NCBI RefSeq assembly: GCF_018613415.1
Contig: NZ_JAGGQG010000003.1
Span: 1-64,000 of the forward strand
DNA length: 64,000 nucleotides
DNA from: Bacillus sp. ISL-18
GTDB lineage: Bacteria; Bacillota; Bacilli; Bacillales; Cytobacillaceae
Direction of reading: 5' to 3'
The notes below the pieces were generated by a model, which saw only the letters and a list, made by a program, of their open reading frames with translations, was not told where the DNA came from and did not search any database. Positions 8,816-16,777 of the stretch are shown piece after piece. The translations under genes and the position numbers were made by a program. Numbering within the stretch: the stretch's first letter is position 1; every line of letters begins with the position of its first letter.

Positions 8816-10105
8816 CTAGTTAAATAGTGTCTCTCCGATAAAACCGCCCTCTTTAGTACCTGGTAAACAAGCAAAAATGGCACTTCCACGGTGGGAGGTA
8901 TATTCGTTTAATTTATCCATTTTAGCTAACCTGTTCTGAATGGGGATAAATTGTTTACTTGGTGTCCGCTGGAAGCATAGAAACAATAGACCTGCATCAA
9001 AGCTGCCTGTTTTCAAATCCATCCCGTCTGCATAGGAATAGGCACGACGGAGAATCTGCTGCGAGCCATCTCCATGAGACAAGCGAACATGAGAATTGGC
9101 CGGGATCACGTCCTGACCAGTTTCTTTCTTTAGAGTGAAATCAGGTTTATCAAACTCATTCTTTTGCCCTAACGGTGCACCACTGTCCCGGTAGCGTCCA
9201 AAAGTGTTTTCTTGCTCCCTTAGATTGGTTCGGTCCCATACCTCAATAAACATTTGAATCCGCCGGACTACAAGGTAACTGCCATTAATAAGCCAATCCG
9301 GTCCATCGCCCTGTTGAACCCAGATATGTTCATTCACTTGCTTTTTACTATCAACATCGGGGTTCACTGTACCATCTTTGAATCCAAATAGGTTTCTCGG
9401 TGTTTCCTTTTTAGGATCGGCCTGCTTCGTCCGCTGGAAACCAGTTTGTGCCCAGCGCAATGTGGCTTTCCCTCTGGCGATTCGAATCAGATTTCTGACC
9501 GCATGAAAGGCTACCTGCAAATCATCTGCGCAAGCTTGGATACAAAGATCACCACCGGTCCATTCCTCTTCTAATGCATCAAGCGGGAAGGCGGGAAGAT
9601 CAACCAGTTCCTTCGGCTGCTTGTGTTTTAAGCCAAAGCGGTCTTGATTGTCTTTTACAAAAAGACTAGGTCCGACCCCAAATGTAATCGTCAAATTGGA
9701 TGGCGATAGTCCTGCCGCCTCCCCAGTATCATCTGGAGGTAAAAATTCATTGCTAGAAAGCTTGCCGACTGACTTCCCCTTTGTCATTAAAGCAGAAGCC
9801 TTGGTCCATTCCTTAAATAGTTTGGATAAGTCTTCTCGCTTAGACGTCGTGACATCTAAGGAAACAAAATAAACATGATTTTGTGGTTTTGTCGTAATAC
9901 CGCTCTGGTAATCGCCATAAAAAGGAACAATCTCTTGACTTGGCTCTGGGCCTGATGCCTTACTCTCCTTTAGTGTAAGAACACTGCCGAGGCCGGATGC
10001 TCCTAGAATGACTCCGACCCCGCCAATGCCGGCAGTTTTCAAAATATCCCGTCTTGATACCTTTTTTTCTGCTAATCCCTCTAAGTTGGCTGGATTGTTA
10101 GTCAA
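8816..10105 (-). CDS. efeB: Tat-exported DyP-type peroxidase EfeB
   Basis: A 429-residue heme peroxidase of the dye-decolorising family, the extracellular redox partner of EfeU. The Tat signal KKVSRRDILKTAGIGG is followed by a hydrophobic stretch and an alanine-containing cleavage region. The DyP motif GFKDGTVNPD (GXXDG; the catalytic Asp) and the distal arginine region (NTFGRYRDSGAPLG) are visible. The start is TTG at 10105, with GGAGGCG 6 nt upstream, immediately after the efeO stop. Middle gene of the efe operon. Confidence 0.95.
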   Translation of the reverse strand: MTNNPANLEGLAEKKVSRRDILKTAGIGGVGVILGASGLGSVLTLKESKASGPEPSQEIVPFYGDYQSGITTKPQNHVYFVSLDVTTSKREDLSKLFKEWTKASALMTKGKSVGKLSSNEFLPPDDTGEAAGLSPSNLTITFGVGPSLFVKDNQDRFGLKHKQPKELVDLPAFPLDALEEEWTGGDLCIQACADDLQVAFHAVRNLIRIARGKATLRWAQTGFQRTKQADPKKETPRNLFGFKDGTVNPDVDSKKQVNEHIWVQQGDGPDWLINGSYLVVRRIQMFIEVWDRTNLREQENTFGRYRDSGAPLGQKNEFDKPDFTLKKETGQDVIPANSHVRLSHGDGSQQILRRAYSYADGMDLKTGSFDAGLLFLCFQRTPSKQFIPIQNRLAKMDKLNEYTSHRGSAIFACLPGTKEGGFIGETLFN

Positions 10106-10954
10106 TTAAGACGCCTCCGTAATGATACCTATTTGTGATAGTGGCTCAGCTAGTGCATCAATAGCCTGGCTAAGTTCTTTGACTTGTGCTTCTGTCAATT
10201 CTGTATAAAGCTTGTAGCCATCACCGTTTTTATGCTGGTTTAATAGACGATAAACATCATCAAAACGAGCCTGTATCTCTGTTGAAACTTCCTTGTCCTT
10301 TTTCTCTAGTGCTGGTTTAAGAAGCTGATAGATTTTCTCCGCTCCTTCAACGTTTGCTGCAAAGTCGTAAAGATCTGTATGGGAATAGCGATCCTCTTCT
10401 CCGGTTACTTTTGAAGTGGAAACTTCATTTAAGAGGTCAACAGCTCCGGTAATTAATAAATCGGGCGTCACTTCTACTGTATCTGCTTTAGCACGTAACA
10501 GGTTTACATCTTTCATTAACTGATCAGCCATTTGTTCATAACCTTTGGTTGTATTTTCCATCCATAATCCTTTTTCAATCCGGTGATATCCGCCCCATTC
10601 GGCAGCGGGAACATCTCCTTCTCGTGCATCAATTTTAGGATCGAGGTCACCAAAACTTTCGGCGATTGGTTCAGCACGCTCATAGTGCATTCGTGCTGGT
10701 CCATAAAGCTCCTTTGCTTTATCAATTTCTCCATTTTTAACAGCTGCAGTAAAAGCGTCTGTGGCCTTAACAAATTCTTCAATCTCGGAAATGGCATATT
10801 GCCGATATTCAGCCGATACACCTTTAAGCGATTCCGTTGATGTGTTTTGCGTTTTCTTTGCTTTTTCTGTGCTTGAGGTTTGGTCCGAATTGGAACAGCC
10901 AAATAATAGACTGCTAGATAATAAAACAAGTCCAGATAATGTATGTATTTTCAT
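10106..10954 (-). CDS. efeO: iron-uptake lipoprotein EfeO/EfeM (imelysin-like)
   Basis: A 282-residue lipoprotein: signal peptide, lipobox LLFGCS, a low-complexity linker, and an imelysin-like (M75) domain with the metal-site phrase MHYERAEPIAESFGDLDPKID. It is thought to bind extracellular iron and hand it to EfeB/EfeU. A longer frame starts at 10999, but the ATG at 10954 has GGAGGAA upstream and gives a proper signal peptide. First gene of the operon; in B. subtilis the order is efeU-efeO-efeB, so the operon is permuted here. Confidence 0.93.
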   Translation of the reverse strand: MKIHTLSGLVLLSSSLLFGCSNSDQTSSTEKAKKTQNTSTESLKGVSAEYRQYAISEIEEFVKATDAFTAAVKNGEIDKAKELYGPARMHYERAEPIAESFGDLDPKIDAREGDVPAAEWGGYHRIEKGLWMENTTKGYEQMADQLMKDVNLLRAKADTVEVTPDLLITGAVDLLNEVSTSKVTGEEDRYSHTDLYDFAANVEGAEKIYQLLKPALEKKDKEVSTEIQARFDDVYRLLNQHKNGDGYKLYTELTEAQVKELSQAIDALAEPLSQIGIITEAS

Positions 10955-10981
10955 ATATGAATTTCCTCCAAATAGAATAGT

Positions 10982-11000
10982 AATGAGAATGATTTTCATT
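10982..11000. promoter_or_regulatory. Fur box 1 of the efe operon
   Basis: AATGAGAATGATTTTCATT is close to the Fur consensus of overlapping 7-1-7 repeats and lies in the efeO leader. A TATAAT read on the minus strand (11004-11009) sits between this and box 2. Confidence 0.8.
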
Positions 11001-11017
11001 ACTATTATAATAACAGT

Positions 11018-11039
11018 AAATGAGAACTATTTTCAATCA
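11018..11039. promoter_or_regulatory. Fur box 2 of the efe operon
   Basis: AAATGAGAACTATTTTCAATCA is a second, weaker Fur-like site on the other side of the presumed -10, consistent with tight iron repression. Confidence 0.6.
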
Positions 11040-11050
11040 TTTTTTTAAAA

Positions 11051-11084
11051 ATTAAAAAACCTCCCATCATATCTAGGAGGTCTG
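11051..11084 (-). terminator. terminator after liaR
   Basis: On the minus strand, a CCTCC...GGGAGG stem followed by TTTTTT, just after the liaR stop codon. Confidence 0.8.
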
Positions 11085-11089
11085 TTCGT

Positions 11090-11722
11090 TTATTTAATTA
11101 AGGAATGCTTAAAAGCATAGATAACCGCTTGGGTACGATCCTGGACATTTAGTTTGCTTAAGATATTGCTGACATGGGTTTTTACGGTTTTCAGGGCAAT
11201 GTATAATTCATCTGCAATATCCTGATTTGTCTTCCCCTCAGCCATTAACAGGAGGATTTCCAGTTCCCGGGTCGTTAGTTCTTCATGTGGAAGATGAGTA
11301 GTTTTTTGACGCATTTTGACCATCATTTTCCCTGTCACTTCAGGCTCAAGAACCGATTGTCCATGATAGGTAGCACGGACAGCGTTAGCAATTTCGCTGG
11401 CCTTGGAGGTCTTCAGCATATAGCTGGTCGCCCCGGCTTCAAGCGCAGGATAAACCTTTTCATCATCCAAAAAGCTTGTCACGATAATAACCTTAGCCTC
11501 GGGCCATTGTTCAATGATTTGCCGGGTTGCTTCAATTCCATCCATTTCCTTCATAACAAGGTCCATTAAAATAATATCTGGGCGAAGTGATAATGCAAGT
11601 TCTACCCCTTTTTTGCCATTATCAGCTTCCCCTACCACTTCAATGTCCGGCTGAGCTGAAAGGTAAGAAGAAACTCCGATTCTTACCATCTCATGGTCGT
11701 CGACAAACACTACTCTAATCAT
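11090..11722 (-). CDS. liaR: LiaR-like response regulator (NarL/FixJ family)
   Basis: A 210-residue regulator. The receiver domain spans residues 1-120, with the acidic pocket DDHEM and phospho-acceptor Asp in [15 protein letters not shown] LuxR-type HTH covers about 148-205 ([20 protein letters not shown]). It answers the adjacent kinase in the cell-envelope stress (lipid II antibiotic) response. It overlaps the kinase gene by 8 bp. The order liaF-liaS-liaR next to liaH/liaI supports the assignment. Confidence 0.93.
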   Translation of the reverse strand: MIRVVFVDDHEMVRIGVSSYLSAQPDIEVVGEADNGKKGVELALSLRPDIILMDLVMKEMDGIEATRQIIEQWPEAKVIIVTSFLDDEKVYPALEAGATSYMLKTSKASEIANAVRATYHGQSVLEPEVTGKMMVKMRQKTTHLPHEELTTRELEILLLMAEGKTNQDIADELYIALKTVKTHVSNILSKLNVQDRTQAVIYAFKHSLIK

Positions 11723-12764
11723 TCACACCATCTCCATTAATAATCACCGGAACCTTCACTTCCAGCCTTGTTCCTTTATTTTTAACACTAACCACTTTCA
11801 GTGTACCGCCTATTTCGACTGCCCGTTCGTGCATATTCTGCATTCCATAGGATCCAGCTTTCATTTCATTGACTTCGAAGCCGATTCCATCATCTACAAT
11901 CCTAAGAATAACAAGGTCATCCCGTTTTACTAATAAAACCTCAAATTTACTGGCTTTTGAGTGCCTAAGGGTATTGGAAACAGACTCCTGCAGGATTCGA
12001 AACAGATGATCTTCTACCCCTTTATCTAATGGGAAATTTTCGACCTTCCAGTTAATATCCATTGTCACCTTTTGAGATAGTTCGATTAGCAGCTCCTCAA
12101 TTCCTTCTTGAAGCGATTTATTCTTTAACGCAGCCGGGCGTAAATGTAATAAAAGAGCCCGCATCTCTAATTGTGATTGATGAATCATTTCCTCAACGAG
12201 CTTTAATTGCTTCGCTTCCCGGTCATCTTCAGATTGGTCTTTTGTTTCGTTGATGGCTGACATCATCATCGAGGCAGCAAATAATTGCTGGCTTACAGAG
12301 TCATGTAATTCTCGAGCCAGGCGATTCCGCTCCTGTTCAATAATTTGCTGAATTCTTTCTTCTTGACCCTCTACCTTTTCAGTAGCCAGCCGCTGGGACA
12401 GCTTTGCCTGCTCAGACATTTGCCTGCCAACGTTCTCAATTCTTTTAGCAATGGCTTGGATTTCTGAAACAGAGGCCTTCTCTGGCACTTCGATTTGTCT
12501 TCCTTCTTCCAGTTGATGCAATGAATGTTCAACTGCTAGTAATTGTTTACGCCAAAAAAGGCCAGAAAACCCGCCTAAAATTATTCCGATTGCAATACTA
12601 AAGACAGGAACAAAAATGACAATCGGTATATTCATGAATTGTCTCGACCATAACTCCGACCAGTTTCCAAGTGGAAATACATAAATTAAAACCGCTCCAA
12701 TGACTAACGCGATAAGAAAGCAAAACGATATATGCCAGATCATTTGCCGCTGGGTTGAACTCAT
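11715..12764 (-). CDS. liaS: LiaS-like sensor histidine kinase
   Basis: A 349-residue kinase with two N-terminal transmembrane helices (about 13-33 and 46-68) and a very short extracellular loop. A HAMP-like linker follows, then a HisKA_3 dimerisation domain with phospho-His in [18 protein letters not shown] and a C-terminal HATPase (N-box EALSN-like [11 protein letters not shown]-box DDGIGFE). Short-loop intramembrane kinases of this kind sense envelope stress together with LiaF. Overlaps liaF by 4 bp (ATGA) and liaR by 8 bp. Confidence 0.93.
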   Translation of the reverse strand: MSSTQRQMIWHISFCFLIALVIGAVLIYVFPLGNWSELWSRQFMNIPIVIFVPVFSIAIGIILGGFSGLFWRKQLLAVEHSLHQLEEGRQIEVPEKASVSEIQAIAKRIENVGRQMSEQAKLSQRLATEKVEGQEERIQQIIEQERNRLARELHDSVSQQLFAASMMMSAINETKDQSEDDREAKQLKLVEEMIHQSQLEMRALLLHLRPAALKNKSLQEGIEELLIELSQKVTMDINWKVENFPLDKGVEDHLFRILQESVSNTLRHSKASKFEVLLVKRDDLVILRIVDDGIGFEVNEMKAGSYGMQNMHERAVEIGGTLKVVSVKNKGTRLEVKVPVIINGDGVND

Positions 12765-13495
12765 ATCCGGCTCACCTCTAGATTCCCGACCACAAGTGAG
12801 GTAACGATTTTCACCTTGGTCTCAGAAGTTTCATAGCCAGAAGTTTTCAAGTGAAAAACTTGATTGAATATTTTATCTCTGTCATTGCCAAATACTTTAG
12901 CCGAACCCACGACACCAGAATGGTGTATACTTACTTCCATTTCGTATGGAACAAGGATATGGATATTTCCAATGATATTGCGGATAAAAATAACAGCTTC
13001 TCCCTTTGGCAGCATCGTATAACTAAGGTCAATAACGGTATCGCCAATCCCTGTTTGAATGTTCACATCATCCCACTCGTAAACACCTTGAGGCGTTTTT
13101 TGCTGTCCAACGAGAATATTACTAAACAATGGTTCCGAACTAATCAACGTCTCTTCGGATTGTGCTGGTGCTGCGGGACCGATATCAGGTACTATTTTTC
13201 TAGCATGCTTCTTTGTATTGATAAATTGAATGAAAAAGTGCAGTAGTATGGCTAATAATAAAAACTTAAACGTCATCATATTGACGATGCTTAAAACAAA
13301 GAAAATGATCCCCATAATAAAGAGTATTTTCCCTAGCTTTTTTCCAGCTTTTCTGCGGCCTAAATACATCATTCCGCCTGCAATAAAAAGAGAGAATATC
13401 AGCCCTCTGTTAAAAAATAGAATCTCTAAGAGCAGAATGACAATCCCGATGATAACAAGCCAGCTAAGATAATCACTTTTTGTATTTTTAAACAT
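12761..13495 (-). CDS. liaF: LiaF-like negative regulator of the Lia system
   Basis: A 244-residue protein. Four hydrophobic segments fill residues 10-90 and a soluble beta-rich C-terminal domain follows, matching LiaF (cell wall-active antibiotics response protein). The C-terminal part contains the typical GDTVIDLSYTMLPKGEAVIFI and GNIHILVPYEMEV strands. LiaF keeps LiaS silent without envelope stress. ATG with GGGAGGGTGG. It heads liaFSR and is separated from liaH by an imperfect terminator hairpin. Confidence 0.92.
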   Translation of the reverse strand: MFKNTKSDYLSWLVIIGIVILLLEILFFNRGLIFSLFIAGGMMYLGRRKAGKKLGKILFIMGIIFFVLSIVNMMTFKFLLLAILLHFFIQFINTKKHARKIVPDIGPAAPAQSEETLISSEPLFSNILVGQQKTPQGVYEWDDVNIQTGIGDTVIDLSYTMLPKGEAVIFIRNIIGNIHILVPYEMEVSIHHSGVVGSAKVFGNDRDKIFNQVFHLKTSGYETSETKVKIVTSLVVGNLEVSRI

Positions 13496-13529
13496 TGGCC
13501 ACCCTCCCTTTTTATGCAGGATTTTTACA

Positions 13530-13562
13530 GGTAAAAGGCGCAGTTAGACTACGCCTTTTACC
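13530..13562 (-). terminator. leaky hairpin between liaH and liaF
   Basis: GGTAAAAGGCG / CGCCTTTTACC is an 11-bp perfect stem without a good U-tract. It probably reduces read-through from the inducible liaI-liaH part into liaFSR, as described for B. subtilis. Confidence 0.6.
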
Positions 13563-13602
13563 AACCCACTTGTGCTTTACTAATAGAATACCATTCTTTT
13601 GA

Positions 13603-14247
13603 TTATATGGACTTACTTTCTTCTAATTTCATTTCTTTTTCTATTTGGGCAATTTTTGCATCAATCGTATTGTGGTAATAAGAGCTGTTGACTTGATGTT
13701 CGAGACGGTCGAGATAGTTTTCTATTTCCTTAAATTTTGAGTAAGATTGATCGGAATAAGTATGGGCATCCAGCACTTGGTTCATTCTTAGGTTTGCCCG
13801 GGTTACATTCTCACGGCCCATTAATTCCATCCGGCGCAAATGCATGTCTTTTAATTTATGCTTCATTTCTTCATATTTTCTTTCTAAATTTCCGAGCTGT
13901 CCAGTGACTTGGTCAAGTGATGCCTTAATGCGGTTTGACCTGTCTTGATATTGCTGATACTCTGCCGAGGCAAAGTCAGCTAGCTCTGTTTCCCCCGCTT
14001 TTGAAGCAATGTCTGCTTGGTGCTTTCTTTTATTGGCTAACTCCTCCGCCTGATGGTATTCTCTCGTAAATTCATCCTTTAAAGTAGATTGACGCTCTAA
14101 CAGTTTCCTTACCTTTTCTGTTTCCTGCTCACATTCGCGAAGATATTGGTTCAGCATCGCAATTGGGTTTTTATTTTCCTTCTGGTCGAGCGCCTCATGT
14201 AAATCTGCAGTAATTGTATTTTTAATCCTTGTAAATAAGTTTGTCAT
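13603..14247 (-). CDS. liaH: PspA/IM30 family phage-shock protein LiaH
   Basis: A 214-residue, almost wholly helical coiled-coil protein (MTNLFTRIKNTITADLHEAL at the start), typical of PspA/LiaH, which form large rings that protect the cytoplasmic membrane. Charge-rich heptads run through residues 25-190. ATG with AAGGAGCG 8 nt upstream. The ribosome site lies directly against the target duplication of the MITE at 14272-14518, so the gene is expressed through an inserted repeat or from its own promoter. Confidence 0.9.
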   Translation of the reverse strand: MTNLFTRIKNTITADLHEALDQKENKNPIAMLNQYLRECEQETEKVRKLLERQSTLKDEFTREYHQAEELANKRKHQADIASKAGETELADFASAEYQQYQDRSNRIKASLDQVTGQLGNLERKYEEMKHKLKDMHLRRMELMGRENVTRANLRMNQVLDAHTYSDQSYSKFKEIENYLDRLEHQVNSSYYHNTIDAKIAQIEKEMKLEESKSI

Positions 14248-14271
14248 TGTTCATTCGCTCCTTTTAATTTA

Positions 14272-14518
14272 GGCTGTGTTATCTTGAATGTTGATTTCCG
14301 CTCCAGGCGGCTTCGCTTTCCGCGGGCGTGCCGGGGAGCCTCCTCGGCGCACTTGCGCCTGTGGGGTCTCCCCGGCCCCGTACTCCCGCAGGACTTTGAA
14401 TTTGCATCCTCGAATCCGCCCACGCACGAAGGAAATGCGATAGCATTTTCGAGGAGTCTTCGCCGCCTTCCGCTCCAATCAACTTGCTAAAAAATCAACA
14501 ATAACCTTTAACACAGCC
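14272..14518. mobile_element. 247-bp GC-rich MITE, copy 1
   Basis: Ends are inverted repeats GGCTGTGTTA / TAACACAGCC, flanked by perfect 8-bp duplications TTAATTTA (14264-14271 and 14519-14526). The interior is GC-rich and palindromic (GGCGCA/TGCGCC; GGGGAG/CTCCCC) and encodes no credible protein; open frames inside are accidental. It sits between liaI and liaH. A near-identical copy is at 16442-16689. The element resembles GC-rich interspersed repeats common in Bacillaceae. The mobilising transposase is not in the window; 8-bp duplications would suit several IS families. Confidence 0.9.
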
Positions 14519-14532
14519 TTAATTTAAAATTT

Positions 14533-14880
14533 TTAGTAATTCTTCAATTCGTTCCACTGTTTTTCAAAATTAATAAATGGATCATCAGCTGCGTTTATTT
14601 TGTTGACCTTCCTTTTGTTCCAGTTTTTATAAACTAGATATAAAACGTAAGCCGCCGCTACACCAATAATCGCTGGGGCATTGTGAAGAGATGCCATCAG
14701 GACGATAAAGCCAAGTATTCCAAGCCCGATTCGACCGCCAATCGATTTTGTCTTTAAGAATTGCTTAAAGATGAAATACAAAAGAACCACACTTACAAGT
14801 AATCCTACCATTGGACCAATCGTTGACAGCAGGATGACTCCGGCAATCCCTCCGGCTAAAAGTAAACCAAATTTTTTCAT
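14533..14880 (-). CDS. liaI: LiaI-like small membrane protein
   Basis: A 115-residue protein with three or four transmembrane helices within residues 2-85 and a charged tail ending DDPFINFEKQWNELKNY. It matches the small membrane proteins (lmo0954/LiaI type) that recruit LiaH/PspA to the membrane. The longer frame begins at 14913, but the ATG at 14880 has AAGGAGTGA upstream. It is the first gene of the lia locus; a palindrome GTCTTAAGAC lies about 90 nt upstream. Confidence 0.8.
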   Translation of the reverse strand: MKKFGLLLAGGIAGVILLSTIGPMVGLLVSVVLLYFIFKQFLKTKSIGGRIGLGILGFIVLMASLHNAPAIIGVAAAYVLYLVYKNWNKRKVNKINAADDPFINFEKQWNELKNY

Positions 14881-14967
14881 CTTTGTTTCACTCCTTTCTT
14901 TTCTTATTTTCATCTTACCTATTTTTCACTGCTCCTAAAATTGCGCCTAAGCTTGATTTTTGTATCG

Positions 14968-14977
14968 GTCTTAAGAC
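14968..14977. promoter_or_regulatory. candidate LiaR operator
   Basis: A perfect palindrome GTCTTAAGAC about 90 nt upstream of liaI. Position and symmetry suit a LiaR site; no binding consensus could be tested here. Confidence 0.4.
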
Positions 14978-14989
14978 GTAGAAAAGGTC

Positions 14990-15028
14990 AGCCTCTTAAG
15001 CATAAGCTTAAAGAAACTGACCCTTATC
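14990..15028 (-). terminator. terminator after the CAP/LysM gene
   Basis: On the minus strand, a GGTCAG...CTGACC outer stem with an inner CTTAAGC-type hairpin, then TTTTC. Confidence 0.7.
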
Positions 15029-15034
15029 TTTAGA

Positions 15035-15646
15035 TTATTTAGATATAAACATCTGAACCCAATAATAACCATAGGAACCGCCCTTAGCGTAACCAACTCC
15101 AATTCTAGTGTTGGAGCTAAGAATATTGGCACGGTGACCTGAGCTATTCATCCATGACTGTACAACTGATTGTGGTGTCGTTTGTCCGGCAGCAATATTT
15201 TCCGCTGCAGAGCGATACGTAATACCAAAATTCTTCATCATCGTAAAAGGACTTCCATACGTTGGGCTTGTATGACTAAAATAATTTTTGTCTCTCATGT
15301 CCATCGCTTTGTAGCGTGCAACCCGTGACAGTTCCCAATCGGCCGTCATGGCAGGTAACCCATTCTTTGCACGCTCCTGATTCGTAAGCTGAATCACTTG
15401 GTTTTCAATTGATTTTACTCCGCCTAAATCAGGAATGTTTACCTTTTGACCAGGATAAATCAAGTTAGGATTCTTAAATTGCGGGTTTGCTGAAATAATC
15501 TCACTAATTCCAACTTGATACCTGACAGCAATCTTCCAAAGTGAGTCACCTGACTGAACCGTATAGATTTGTTGGGCAAACGAAACACTTGGAATGCAGA
15601 AAAGGGATAGTAAGAACAGAAAACTAAACCAAAAAGATTTTTTCAT
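15035..15646 (-). CDS. secreted LysM + CAP (SCP-like) domain protein
   Basis: A 203-residue exported protein. A signal peptide (1-24) is followed by one LysM peptidoglycan-binding domain (about 25-70, YTVQSGDSLWKIAVRYQVG) and a CAP/SCP domain (about 80-203) with the typical HTSPTYGSPFTMM, AENIAAGQ and HRANILS phrases. The pattern is that of the SafA/YkwD-type proteins of Bacillus. The open frame extends to 15769, but the ATG at 15646 with GAGGAGGCG gives the signal peptide. Substrate and exact role unknown. Confidence 0.88.
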   Translation of the reverse strand: MKKSFWFSFLFLLSLFCIPSVSFAQQIYTVQSGDSLWKIAVRYQVGISEIISANPQFKNPNLIYPGQKVNIPDLGGVKSIENQVIQLTNQERAKNGLPAMTADWELSRVARYKAMDMRDKNYFSHTSPTYGSPFTMMKNFGITYRSAAENIAAGQTTPQSVVQSWMNSSGHRANILSSNTRIGVGYAKGGSYGYYWVQMFISK

Positions 15647-15758
15647 TTTATTCGCCTCCTCGATATATAATTTTGATTTCAAGCTCAAAATATACAGGCG
15701 GCGAAAAAAACTTTCTGAAAATAACACACCAACAAACCGTCTTTGGAGGACTAAAAAA

Positions 15759-16145
15759 GTGGAAGACATTTCTGGGATGACTTATATCATGTTAATTTTA
15801 GCAAGCTATCGATTAACCCATTTAATCGTTTTTGATAAAATTACCGAATTTATCCGCAGACCATTTGTAAAAAAGGTCAAGGTAGAAACGAGTGAGGGAA
15901 CCACAACAAAGGAAGTTCCTACCTCACTGTTTGGTTACTTATTAAAATGTTATTGGTGTGCCGGCGTATGGAGCGCTTTTTTATTAGGCGGTGCCTACTT
16001 GCTATTCCCCAAGGTCACCTATGTCATTATTTTAATTCTCTCCATAGCAGGCGGCCAATCGATTATTGAAACGTTTGTCGGAGTGAACATAAAAAAGGTC
16101 GACTACTACTCCGAGCTTCAGAAAAAGGACAGAAACAAAACCTAA
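15759..16145 (+). CDS. DUF1360 sporulation-type membrane protein
   Basis: A 128-residue protein with an N-terminal helix (YIMLILASYRLTHLIVFDK), a charged loop, a conserved CYWCAGVW motif, and two further helices. This is the DUF1360 pattern, which includes B. subtilis YjcA, a protein made during sporulation. The GTG at 15759 lies 9 nt after GGAGG; the open frame further upstream overlaps the divergent CAP gene and is not used. A small membrane-protein gene follows. Confidence 0.75.
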   Translation: MEDISGMTYIMLILASYRLTHLIVFDKITEFIRRPFVKKVKVETSEGTTTKEVPTSLFGYLLKCYWCAGVWSAFLLGGAYLLFPKVTYVIILILSIAGGQSIIETFVGVNIKKVDYYSELQKKDRNKT

Positions 16146-16226
16146 GACAAGTGGAAAAATTACGAGCCCCTGCGCATATATTTAGATTAGCTTCTACGCT
16201 AGGCATATCTAAAGGGGGGATTTCCT

Positions 16227-16373
16227 ATGGCAATTTGGTGGATTACGACCATCGCTTTTGTCCTTTGTCTTGGCATTGCAGGTGGAACCTTTATTTATTT
16301 CTTACGGCAAGGGCTGGATACAGACGACCCCAACCGGATTGATAAAATTAATTCTGATCAAGAATCTATGTAA
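16227..16373 (+). CDS. 48-residue single-helix membrane protein
   Basis: ATG after AAAGGGGGGA. The protein begins MAIWWITTIAFVLCLGIAGG, one transmembrane helix, then a short acidic tail (TDDPNRIDKINSDQESM). I do not recognise the family. The strong ribosome site, the clean stop and a terminator 26 nt downstream argue that it is real. It may be co-transcribed with the DUF1360 gene. Confidence 0.7.
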   Translation: MAIWWITTIAFVLCLGIAGGTFIYFLRQGLDTDDPNRIDKINSDQESM

Positions 16374-16399
16374 CCTCCCTCATTAAAATAACGAACTTT

Positions 16400-16432
16400 G
16401 GGCTCGCCAAATAGGCGAGTTTTCTTTTTTAG
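16400..16432 (+). terminator. terminator after the small membrane protein gene
   Basis: CTCGCC / GGCGAG stem with an AAATA loop followed by TTTTCTTTTTT. Confidence 0.85.
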
Positions 16433-16441
16433 AAATAAATA

Positions 16442-16689
16442 GGCTGTGTTAATCTTGAATGTTGATTTCCGCTCCAGGCGGCTTCGCTTTCCGCGGGCGT
16501 GCCGGGGAGCCTCCTCGGCGCACTTGCGCCTGTGGGGTCTCCCCTGCCCCGTACTCCCGCAGGACTTTGAATTTGCATCCTCGAATCCGCCCACGCACGA
16601 AGGAAATGCGATAGCATTTTCGAGGAGTCTTCGCCGCCTTCCGCTCCAATCAACATGCTAAAAAATCACCAATAACCCTTAACACAGCC
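16442..16689. mobile_element. 248-bp GC-rich MITE, copy 2
   Basis: The same element as at 14272-14518, in the same orientation, with only a handful of substitutions. Termini are GGCTGTGTTAA / TTAACACAGCC and the 8-bp duplications are AATAAATA (16434-16441 and 16690-16697). It lies between a terminator and the yhfW promoter region. Perfect duplications and near-identity point to recent transposition. Confidence 0.9.
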
Positions 16690-16777
16690 AATAAATAAAA
16701 TAAAATCCTTTTTCACATGATTTTTTCTTTTTAGGAAAAATTAAACATGTGATTACTTTAAAAGTGGAGGAATACAT

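Noticed and set aside
10516..10929. 137-codon frame inside efeO
   Set aside because: An out-of-frame shadow of the lipoprotein gene on the same strand.
14279..14490. Open frames of 65-70 codons on both strands inside the MITE copies
   Set aside because: They arise from GC-rich palindromic repeat DNA, are present in both copies, and lack ribosome sites.
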